Origin: Talpa occidentalis
Taxonomy: Eukaryota; Chordata; Mammalia; Eulipotyphla; Talpidae
Assembly: GCF_014898055.3 (NCBI RefSeq)
Contig: NW_023603184.1
Span: 34,409,359-34,473,358 of the forward strand
Direction of reading: 5' to 3'
DNA: 64,000 bases
In this document: positions 26,010 through 38,000 of the stretch, one piece after another
Layout of the letters: every line of letters starts with the position of its first letter
How positions within the stretch are numbered: the stretch's first letter is position 1
The notes under the pieces: model-generated
Seen by the model: only the letters and a program-made list of their open reading frames with translations
The model's database searches: none
Told to the model about the DNA's origin: nothing
Made by a program: the position numbers and the translations under genes

Positions 26010-29000
26010 TCAGGGGGTATGGGACCCCAACCTTTTGGGCTTGAGGGAGCCCCACAGCGACTGAACACCCCTGCGGACGGTCCACCCTACACGCCGGGCA
26101 ACAGATTCAGCAGGGGGTGCCGGGAGGCAGGAGGTGGAGGCCTGGGAGCGTGCATCTAGACACTTCTGGTAGCGGAGCTGCAGAGAGGCATGTGGCCAGT
26201 CACTTTCCGGCCTGCCCCACGTGGCTGATTACACCATCCCACCATCCTCCCCACTTACCATACACGCAGCCTGCACGGCCTCTGAGAGGCTGGCGGCATT
26301 GGGCTCGCACCAGAACATGTGGCAGCAGAAGGAGGCTGGGCCAGCAGCCATGATGAACGCAAATGTGTGGACATCTCTGCCCACAGCCAGGAAGGAGAGG
26401 AAGCGCACCCGACACTCCCCCAGCACGGCCTCCGTCTGAGGGGAGAGAACCCAGCTGCAAGAGAGCTGCCCCAATCCTCTGGAGACCACATCCATCCCAC
26501 TGCCAGCACTTCTCAGCACCCTCTCCCCTCCATGACGATGTAACCACACCTCCTTCCTCCCCTGGTAGGTCTTTACCTGCTGGTGCAAGATGGTGAGGGT
26601 AGCAGGGGCCACGCTGACATGGCTGGGGGTCCACTGCTCGCGGCTACTGGAGGACAGGACTGACTCCAGGGCCCCATTTATCACGTCTACCCCTAGAAGA
26701 CATGGACATGGCACCACTAAGGCTATGGAGAGGGTGCCCCACCTTTGCCTAGTCAAGACCAGGGCCTTCGCTGCATCCCCACTTCAGCAGCCTACAGCCC
26801 CAGACAGTGCTGCGTGTGGGCCCCTTCCTCAGGGCACTCCCCGAGGCTTCAGTGATCTGGTATTCTTTCTAGTTTCTTCCACCTTGAATCCTAGGCTTGA
26901 TCCCTTTCACTGACTGCCTCTCCCAGCCTCCTAAATGAACTGACTGCCCCCAGCCAAAACTCTGCCTGCCACATATCTGTTCTCAGTGCTCATCCACATT
27001 CCAGCAACTCTCAAATCAGCCCCTCTAGGCCTCTCCTAACTCAACAGCTGACCTTTGTTTTGCTTAAGATACCAGTCTGAGAAATACACGTGTGTCACAC
27101 TGTACTGAGTCATTAAGTGTTTCATTCACACCGCACAAGAATCTCACAATAAATTCTTTTATCACCATTTTACAGATAAAGAAACTGAAGCTTATAAACC
27201 TCAGATTACACTGAGGAAAGAGATCTGATTCTAGAGCCAGGCTTTTCCCCTGCCCCTTCTCTATGTTCCCACTTTTAGCTCCAGAGACCTGTCAAAAGCT
27301 GCTCAAAAGCTGCACTCAATTTCTATAAGGTGCCCAAAGGCCAAGGGCCCCAAGGTTCCTGACTTGGACATCAACTGTGCTTCCCTTGTAACGCTCTGGT
27401 TTCCTCACCTCAAGCTGCCTTGACTCACTTCCACTCCTGCAGCCCACTTCTGCCCACACTCAGAGACCACGGTGTGGGGGAGGCGTGAGCGCCAGTTCCT
27501 GTGCCACTGGCAAACTGGCTGTGGCATCTACGGTGCCTCGACCGTTGCAGCCAAGAGGTCAGAGTGAACAACACAGAAGGCACACACCTCTTGTGGTCCC
27601 TCCCCGGCCCTCCTGCCCCTTCCAGGGCCTCTGAGCTCACACTCGGAGCAGACCACGTGAACCCTTTATAGGCAGAGGACAAACGTCTTCCTCAAAAGTG
27701 CTCCCTCACTGTGGCCTTGCTCTTCTTACCTCTGGCTAGATGAAGGCCAAATTCCTCTCCCCGGCATGCAAGGTCCCCCAAAACTCGCCTTGTCTGAGCT
27801 GTCAAGCCTCGTATTTTACTGCTCCCTGAGCTTCAAATGATTTATGCAGCATTTATTAACATCTACTCTTGGCAAATGCCCTGCTTGGCAAATACCCTCC
27901 AAATGTGGAGTAAGAGAAGATGATGCCCTCGAGGGACACAGACTGTAACTGAGGGAAATGCTTCTCTGGAGTGCCATCCCCCTCCACCCAGAGAGTCCTG
28001 ATTCTCATCCTGCAGGGTCCCCCAGGCCGTGCCCAGGAACTTTTCCCTGCTTCAGGGCAAAGAGGACATTGCTGAGACACCTCTTAGTACAACATCTTGT
28101 ATTTGCTGAAAAAAATTTTCCCACACTGGGCTGTGGCCATCTCAAGGACAGAAGCCAAGTTTAATTCATCTCTGTCCCCAGGGGTAGTACAGAGCTTATC
28201 TACTGCAGGAATTCTGTATGCACAGCAATCACCCTCCAGGTAGCATGGGCAAACCACCCAACCTAGTATAACCAGGTAACCAGGAGTGCACAGAGGGGTG
28301 GCAGCGCAGGCAGGCGTGGGAGGGCCAGGTCAGGCTGAGAAGAGCTGTGATGTCTATCATATTCAGGCCAGTGCAATGAAAAATCAAAGATCATGAGTGC
28401 AGATGGGAGATCAGAGTTCAGATATGGGGCTGTGAGGGTGGAGGCTGACCTCGCGTGGGCAGAATGAGCCAAGAAGTGGGGAAAGCAGTGGAACAACTGG
28501 CCTGGAAAGTCTGTCATGTCAGGACCAAAACCTGTACCCTGACCCTGAGCCAGACACTCCCAACCACCCTGGTACATTTTTCCTTATCAATTGCTACCTT
28601 CCAACATCCTGTGTAATTTACTTATTTTATTGTTTATTATTCCCAGCTAGAATGTCAACTCCGTGCAGACAGAAATCTGTCAGTTTTGTTCATTAACATA
28701 TATCAAGAACCTACAATAGTGTCTGGCACAAATGGGGCACTCAATAATAGCCAAGGGCTAAATAAATGAATGAATAACTGATGCAGTTTCAGCAGGGGCC
28801 TATGTTCAATTGCCTGTGTTTAAAAGGGATCGTAACCTAAAGTAGAGACCGCTAGTATGGAAGGTCTGGCTTAAACAGAGGAGTTCATCAAGCCGGTGGG
28901 TAGCAGAGTGGATAGTCTCACGCCGTGAGAACCTGGTCAGGCAGCAGATGGAAAGGAGATGTGGGAACAGGAGCAATAAGTGGAAGAGGTAGCAGGGTTT

Positions 29001-32000
29001 AGAAGTTGAGGGTGAGGGATGAGCAGATGAGAGCTAAGGTGCAGGGGTCAGTCACACCGACTTCCCGCTCACCGAGCCTGCTTTCCTCACCTCCAGCCCC
29101 ACTCCAATGGCAGTGCCACTGAATTAAACTGGAGTACCCACTCCTTTCTGCAGACCCAGGTTTCCCTCCAAACCTAGGCCCAATCCCCACCTTTCTAACA
29201 ATGACTCCCTTGTTGAATCTAAGTTGCTGGTTATTAAAGTCAGCACGGTTTGAGAGGAAGAGCAAAAAGTGAAAATCACCCATGTTTGAGGCCTGGCACA
29301 GGAACTGGCACCTGCTGGCTATGTCGTCTGAGGTCAGTCTCTTCATTCACACATTCATTTGTTTATTCATCGCCAAATACAGTTACATTCTTCCTGAGTC
29401 TTTGGACCTGATACCCACTCGGTTCCTTTTCCCTCTCTCCTTCTGCTCTCCTTCTTTCCTTCTCCACTGAATGGGTGATCCATTCACTGCTGGAGGGCCT
29501 CAAGGCTAGACCTTGCATCATTTCCCTTCTCACTGCGAGCAGTCCACTTTCTGGGCTCAGTCTTCTCTATACTCATGGTGGTGACTACCTCTGTGATGCA
29601 ATGATGCCCACATTTGTATCCTCAGCACAGACTTCTCTTCTGAATCCAGCTGCCAAAGTGAGTTTGCCACTCAGCTTCCCCAAGGCACCTGAATGTCGGC
29701 TTGTTCAACACTGAACTTAAAATCTCCACCCCCAAAACCGGCCTCTTCTATTTCCTGCTTTCATTAGAGAATGGTGCACTATGATCAGCCCCAAAGCCAA
29801 GTGGCCAAAATTATCCTTTCATGCCTGTGCCCCTCACCCCATATTCAATCAGTCATTAAGGCCTGTTTTTTTAAATCATCTAAAAATCACTTCATATATT
29901 CCTCTTCAGCCTCGCCATTGTGCAAGGTAGTCTTACTGCTGGCCACAGCTATCACAAGGTGCTCCTAATTGAATTCCTCAACTCAACCCACCCACCCAAC
30001 ATCTCTCTCCAAGGTGTAGCCAAAGTGCGCCTTACGAAACTCAAACATGATGATGCCAAGAGCTTTCCTAAAAACTATCTGAGAGCTCTTTCTGTGCTCA
30101 GGATGAAGAACATATGGCCAGGGTGGCCTGGAGACCCAAACAGCCTACTGTATCTAGCTCCCAGCCACACCATGCACCGCCACAGTTACCCAGGGCCTCT
30201 GACACACTGTGGGGCCTCCCTCCGTGGTTCCTCACACGCATACATGCGGTTCACTGTGCCTGGGGTGCTTTCTCTGTTCTATCCCACTTTTCCACATTGG
30301 CTCCTATTTTTTTTCAATCTCAGTTCAAATGTCACTTTCTCAAGGAGTCTTTTCTGATTCCCTCTATGAGGTAAAGTTCCTATGTTTCATAGCACCTTGC
30401 TACTTTCTTCCAATGAATGACAATTTTATTACAAACTGATTTGTGTAACTTAATTCCTATTTTTCCTACTGTAGCCTCCATGAAAGCAGACAGTGGCCGC
30501 TGCTCTCCCAGGGCTTGGCACACAGTAGACTTCGTAGGTATTAACTAACTGAGCGAACAAATAAATAACAGGTACTGTGAAAGGTCCAGAAATGTAAGAG
30601 TGAACCAGATAGTCTCAACCCCCGGTTTCCTTACCTATAAAATAGATATTATCATAATCCCAACTTCAAAGGATTATTAGGATTGAGTGAGATCATGTAT
30701 GAGGAAGTACGCTAGAAAGAATCAATCACACAATTATTCCGCTCACTGCATCCTCTCTAGTGCTCACAGCCCCAGGATATTGCCTGATGTTTCCAACCAT
30801 GGACAGCCTGTCTCTGGACCCAACCACAGCTTTCCTGTAGGATCCCAGGGTGGGATCCTGTGGGATCCCTGTTCAGCACAGTCACACAGTTCACACTTGT
30901 GAATATGTGCCAAATGCCACTTCAGGCTGGACACAGAGTACAGCCCGACAGAGGCACAGCAGGTGGGAAACATTTTGAAGGACAAGGTGACAATGATCAT
31001 GAGGAAGGCTGGTAAAAAAATAAAAGGCATTGCAGGCGGAGGGTGAGGACAGAGCTTTGGAATCAAGGCCGTGGACTCTAGGTGAAGCAGGACACACATA
31101 CCGACAGGTTTAGCAACAGGCACACTCCCCAGGTAATAGACTTGGAACTTTTGTACCAACTCGTTCTTGGGTGCTGGGAACTCCACTGCAGGAAAGAAAA
31201 GACTCAATAGTGATGGCAGATCTTGCTCCCTCCCAGCCCCTACTACCAGCGCATAAACTGGACATTCACCCAGCCGAGGTCCTCCCTCCATCCCTCCCCC
31301 TGCTTCCCTTTAACTGCCTCTACCTGATAGTAAGAATTTAGTTTTCATGTATCCCTTTTTTCTATCTTGTCTGTCCAGTAGCTTGTGCCTCTTCTTGGGT
31401 CACCCCACCTTTGCCAACTGGTGGGGTTATGACACTGACCTTGGAAAGGGACATCCACCAGTTTAGAGTGGTCCAGGGAGAGTCCATTTACCAAGCAGCG
31501 GGCATTGCGCCGTTCGGCCATGATCTGAGGGAGGGAGGGGAGTGGCAAGGGAGGATGTGTTAGGGCTTCATAGCCCTGCAGCTCCCACCCCCCACTTAGC
31601 CCCCACCCCTTCTTTGTAGAGCAAAGGTGGCAGCTAGTCCAGGGAGCAGAGGGGCCGTGCCTTAGAGCAGATCTCATGCAGGCTGGTGGCGATGTTCTTG
31701 GCGGGTGCCTCACAGCGGAACACGTGGCACTTGAGCATCTGGGTCAGCTTATCACGAGCTACGTAGGCAAAATCCCTGTTGGGGGAGGGGCACCTCAGTG
31801 TCTCCCAGTGCCATCACTGCTGAGCCTCATCCCCGCCCCACCCACGCCCTCTCTGTGGCAGCTCCTCCAGGGCTTCTGTCCTCCAGATGGTGTCCTGTGG
31901 GTGCTGCCTTCTGGCTGGAAGGTAGACAGGCAAGCATGCCAAGGTTGGGAAGAATGGGCACGCACAGCGGGCAAGAAGGGGCAGGGCAGAGTAAGGGAAC

Positions 32001-35000
32001 ATGGGTGCTTCAAGGCATGGGTTCAAGTGTGGGAGGAACAGTCAAGGCAAACAGGCATAGTAGTACCTCTCTCTGGGTCCAGCAGCACAAGAGAGGCAAA
32101 GAACAGAGTTAAGGAGGAGGGCCCCCCTCTGACTTCTGGGTAAGCCCCCACCCTGGGATCCCAGGCCCTGTTCCCACCTTCCACTGTCCCGCCCGACGCC
32201 CCACACACGAATGCTGACGATGGGCTGGGCATGCAGCAGGGCCTGACTCTGTGGCTCCACCAGCTTTAGCGTCTCATCCTCCAGCTGAAGCAACAGATCC
32301 TTTCCCTGAAGGGCCAGGAAGCAGGAACTCAGTGGTGCCCCAGCCAGGAAGGTGGCTGATCACCACCTCCAGTCAGGTACGGTAGCTATAGCTCAGGGGC
32401 CCTTGCTTTGGTGTTGGATCTCCAACCTGCAGGCCTCACTCTGATAGAGGTCACACTTGTCATCTCTTACAGAACATCTATCATCATCCCCACCATTGTT
32501 CCACAACTGCCCCCCAAGGACCCACTTTCATCTCACAGGGCTGTTGTGTGGGTCACACACCCTCCCCAGCCCTTCCTTGGGCAGCTCAGCTCTCCCACCT
32601 CTCAGCTCCTTCACTTCTTCACTGCATACCACCCACCAGCTCTGGCCCTCACCTCCCCCCAGCCCCCAGCCATGGGGTCGTGCAGATTGTTTTTGTGGTA
32701 GGAGAGCTGACGGATGCAATTGTTGACCGCCACGCTGCTGCGTCCAGGGGCCAGCTCCTCCTCGGTCATCTCCACCCAGCCCAGGGAGCGCACTGCGAAA
32801 CACTGGCAGACACAGAAGAGGGGGTGGGAGAGAGAGGGTCTGAGATAAAGCCGAAGGAGGCCCCAGCAGAGGATATGGGTTTTTGCTGAGACCAGAAGAG
32901 TTCCTGACTCAAAACATGGTGAGTGGGTGGGTGTCCTGAGCTGAGACCAAGAAGATCCCCCATATAGCTGGTGTCAGAGGAGACCCCTGCTAGTACAAGG
33001 AAGCATCTGAGCCAAGCCTGGACTGGCCCTGATCAGGCCTCTGACCTGGTCGGGATGAAAACTGAAGTGCCTCGCTCAGATACAGGGGCTTGGGCTGAGA
33101 TGGGAAGTGTCCCAAGCTCAGGACCTGGGGAGCTGTGCTGAAAACAGAGATGCCCCTGGAACATGACACAAGGGGTTCTCCAGCCTGAGGAATGGGTGCT
33201 GATCTTAAACAAACCTTGACTCCTGGGTTGGCATTCCGTGGAGGCAGCTTTTCCTCCTCTTGAGGCAATTGCTCTGGGCTGCAGGCAGATGGTAACACTT
33301 GGTATAGGGCCTCATCCATTGAGCTTTCCCAAGGCCCCTTCCAGACAGACCCAGCCCACTGCCAGCCCACTGTGGCACGCCTGCCCACTCACCTGAGGCT
33401 CTGAGCTGGGAAGGGCAATGTCCCCTCCTCAGGATCCTTTAGTCCCAAATCCATCGGGGCCTCCTCAGTGGGCTCATCCTTGGGAAGAGGAGAGTGGAAT
33501 CAGGACCAAAATTCTCCCTCTTCTCCAGCTCCCCGACTGTGAAGCGGATCCCCTCACTCACCTTCCAAAATTCTCCATCCTCAAAGCCTTCTCCATGGGT
33601 AAATCCTGTCCAGGTGAGCTGGGAAGAGGGATAGGACCAATGATTTGGGGGGGGGGGGGCTCATCTTACTCCAGTAGCACACTCCTTTCTACCCCTGATT
33701 AAAAACAACAGGCCTGGGCCTCCCCTGGTGGCGCAGCAGTTGAGTGCTGGGCTGCAAAGCTGTCTGCAGCCTCTGCAGCACCGGTTCAATCCCAGGCCGC
33801 CAGGGAGGATCCCACATGGCACGACAGACCTCTCCTGCTGCCCGCTGCTCCCCCTAGCAGTGTATTTCATCAGTCTGCCTACTCTGTCCCCTGCTCTGGC
33901 TCTGGTGAATTCTCTCACCCGCCCGCGCTTCTGACTGTACCCAGTGCTTGTATAAATAAATAAATAAATCTTTAAAAAAAAAAAAAACAAAACAGGCCTG
34001 TGAGCCTCACCTGGGAGGACTCCTCTTGGGGGCTGCTCCCCTGTGAGGGGGAGGTCCGGCCCGGGGGCTCCCACTGGGTGGTCCCTGTTGGGATGTGCCA
34101 GTAGTAGGTCCCTGAGGTATCTTGTACCCTCATCCATCCAGCCGGCAGGTCGGAATCCGTCTCGAAGGCGTTGGGGTTCCAGAAGGAATCTGCCGGGTAG
34201 GGGGCTTGGTGAGAATCTGTTTACCCAACAAGCAGATAGCAGCTGCTTCTGCCCAGTCCACCCCCTGCCCCCCGCCCACCAAAGACCCCATAGTTGAGAA
34301 GAGGTGGAGGAGGGCTCCAGCACAGCGCAGCTCCTGCTTTCTCCCCGGGCCCGCAGCCTGGAGTTACAACATGAGCACCAGCAGCAGGGACATGGCTGAG
34401 GGTTCCTCCTGGGCCCTGCTCCTGGACATGCGGCCACAGAGAGAAGGGAGGGTGGGTGAACCCAACTGACCTCCTGTCACTCATATCCATATCTCAGGTG
34501 CACACTTACCAGCTCCTGCACTCAAACCTGCACAAACACAGCATGTACCCTACTACACACCTGTGCAGCCACCACAAACACAAGGGTGTGCATACACAGA
34601 AAATACCAAATGGCAGGTATCACATAATAGTGCAAATGCATGTGCAGGGATAAACACACCAGTCACACACTAAGCAGACACTAAACACTCAGGTGCACGC
34701 ACACACAGCTATAGAGACCCACCACCACCAGATATATGTGCAGAGACCACACCCACAATGACCCCCAACACATGTGTGGGTGCCACATCGAGAATGTACA
34801 CTCAGATGCACAACACATGCCAACCTCTGCCATGTGTGTGCAGACACCACAGGTGCTCACACCCTGACCTTGCTACACGGACGCAGGCGAACCTTTTGTG
34901 CGCATACACACACAGCATGCACCTGACATGCACCCCTGCTCCCCTGGGGAGGGACTCACCACTCAGCCCCACAGACGAGCTCATGCCGCCTCCGCCTCTG

Positions 35001-38000
35001 CTCTCCCAGCCAGCCCCACCCACGTCATGCCCAGCCCCTGCTCCCCTCACCTGGGCTGCTGTCCTGCAGGATGATGGCCAGGAAAAAGTCCTGGGAGAAC
35101 ATGGCGCTCATTCCCAGCCCCTCCTGCCGCCACCCTCCCTCCTCAGGTCCCTCCAGTCCAGCCAGCTGGGCTCACAGCCTGGTGCTGGGCTGCAGAGAAA
35201 AGCTCATCCCGCCCCCTTCTCACCAGGGCAGAGCGCCTGCCAGGCAAGATCCTCCCCCGCCAGGAGCACACTAGGGAGGGGCCAGGACCACCACAGGAGG
35301 GCATGTCCTTGGGGTGGGGAGAGGGTGCTCATGAGCCCCCAACCTTTTCTGCTCATAGCACTCTCCAATCCTGGCTCCCCCCAACCCCCCAAATCCTGAG
35401 TGTCCATCCCATGCCACAGTGGTCATCTCACTGCCTGAGTCAAGCCCAGTCCTAGGGACACAGGAGATTCCATCCCTCGGGAATACCCCAGACACCTGGG
35501 GCCCTGCGAAGCCTAGAGCTCTCAGCACAAACAGGGTGTGGCTTCAAGGCTCCCAGGGATCCAGCCCTGGCCCAGAACCTGCCCAGCTTTTTGAGCCTAA
35601 GAGGGACCTTGAGGGCCTGGGTCCCAGCAAGCTTGAGGCTGGGCTTGGGGCTTCCCAGCACTGCCCCCCCTCACCTGCCAGGGCCCAGCTAGGCTGCAGC
35701 GTCTCCTCGGCAACCGCAGCACCAGGACCGGCTGGGAGCGCCCAGACTGCTGACGTGCTTCCCGTTACCAGGGAAACCAGGAATCCTGACTGGTCCAAGA
35801 GGCAGCACTGAGGGACAGGCGGTCCCCAGACCCAGGCTGCTGAGCAACCAGGCACACAGGAGCAGGGAAGGGTGTGGTTATGCCAAGGAGGCTACACACC
35901 TGATGTGAGTTATCTGGGCAAGGTGTCTCACCATCCTCAGCTTCCAAATGAGATAGGCCAGGAGGGTAGGGGAGGGCTCTTCTTACCCATCCAGCCAGAA
36001 TTCTAGGTGGCCATTAACACCTCTTCTCCCCTTAGCCTCCCCTCACCTGAGGCCCTAGGGAATTGGAATGGCTGCTCTTCCCCAGAGATCTCCCTGGCGT
36101 TCAGGGCACTCCTGAGAAACCTGACAGGAACTCCAGCACCCTGGCAGCTGAGCGCTCCACGGCCACGCCCTTCTTCATGGCGGGTCATATACTACTTGAG
36201 GCTAAGGGGACCGATTCGCCATCTCCTGACTGAGTCACCACACCCATCCATCTGCCATCCCCGTCAGCCTGTACTTTCCTGCTTCAAAGAGCTTCATCCT
36301 TCCGATCTGTCCTGGAGGGGCTCCTCTTTCCCCCTGACCATCTGGGAGGCCCTGCTGGAGTTTGGCACATCTCCCTCGGAGCACAGCCCCTTCCAGACCT
36401 TGGCCTCCCATGCGTGCATTTATTCAGGAGCACATATCTTCACTCTGCGTGGATTCCTCCAGGCATGCGCTCCTATGTTCACAGGGCCCATGTGCTACTC
36501 GCGTGTGCATGCGTCCTCCATGGCTGAGCCAGGTGCAGGGCTTTGCTCAGGAGTCAGTGAATCACCTACTGCTCTCTTTTTCCCCACCCCATCCTACTGC
36601 AGTCTGGGCGCCTGGTATTCTTCGCCGGGATCACTGCAAAGCCTTACAAGGTGCCCTTTCCCAGGCTAGCCTCCTCCGACCCAGGCTACCCACTGCAGCC
36701 CGAAGGACTGTTTCAAAACGCAACACTAATGAAGTTACTTTCCAGTTCAATACCCTGGCGGTCTTGCCCTTGCTCTCGGGATAGAATCCAAACCCCCCCA
36801 CACACAGGGTTTGTGTACTGTTGTGAGCCCCTAACTTGGCAGTCTTATCTCGGGCCACTCTCTACTTCCTTCTCGCACCTGCCGCTTGGGACATGATCCC
36901 TACACTCTTCAAGCCCAGCCTCCCTCCCCTCCATCTTCACTGGCTCCTCTTTCAGGCTAGTGCAAGGATCACTTCCCCAAACAGGCTATTCCTACCCCTC
37001 ACCCCAGGCACACCGGCAGGGCTAGGTGCCCTCCTGCACCTCCCCATCCTATGCTCACCTCGCTGATGATAATCGTTGGCCTATTTCTGTCTCCCCACTA
37101 GACCGTGAGCACCATGAGGGCAGGAGCATCTGACCCTGCAGATGCCTTCTAGCGTTCAGGACACGGCCTGGCACCCAGGGTGACCCCAGCACCAGAAGAG
37201 AGCTCGTTCACTCGTCACTCATTCACCACTCACTCCTGCAGCGCGTGCACTCACACATTCAACAACTTTGTGGAGATCCTAGGGTGGGGAGGAGAAAACA
37301 ATTTGTGATCAATTTTATCCCATCCAGAAGCCCAGACCTCCACTGTGGACTTCATGGTCAGGTCAACACAATCATGGGAGTTAGCAGTGACTCACCCCTT
37401 TGCTAGGCCGGCCCCACACTGCTGCCCTCAAATTCCAGAGCCACCACCACTGTAATCCTTGACCACTCTCCTGCCACGTCCCTGCCCGTGCTGAGGCCCG
37501 TGCCACACACACTTCCCACTTCTTGAGCAGCCCCATCATGCTGCTTCCAGAGGCTCAGAGGTGCAGGACCACAGTGACAAAGACCCCAGGAGCCACTGAG
37601 CAAACAGGCTGGTTATGATGTGGCCTCTACTCACACCCCCTAGTTTGCAGAGGTGGCAAACTAGCACCCTGCACACTAACACAACCCTCAGGTAGATTGT
37701 ATGTGGCCTATGTGGTGCTTTGCAAAAAGCAGAATTAGTGGCTACATTAGAAATTAGGATGTTTCCTATTAACATCTACTTTTTTCAGTTTCTCTTTAAA
37801 AGTTATATAGGCTCCACCGAGATGATATTTTCCTCCATCTGATTTGTTAAGTAAGCAGCCGGAGCAGAATGGCAGCTCTTCCCTTTAAAGGGGATCCAGG
37901 CCACTACCAGCACATAAAAGAGAGGCAATCAGACTTTGCCTCTGGTAGAAGTGCTCGATTCTGCCTCTGAAGTGCTCTTGCAAAAACAAAATGCCAGAAT

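Noticed and set aside
34500..35399. His/Thr-rich open frame in the CA-rich APBB1 intron tract
   Set aside because: It is a translation of decayed CA repeats and intron sequence with no protein resemblance.
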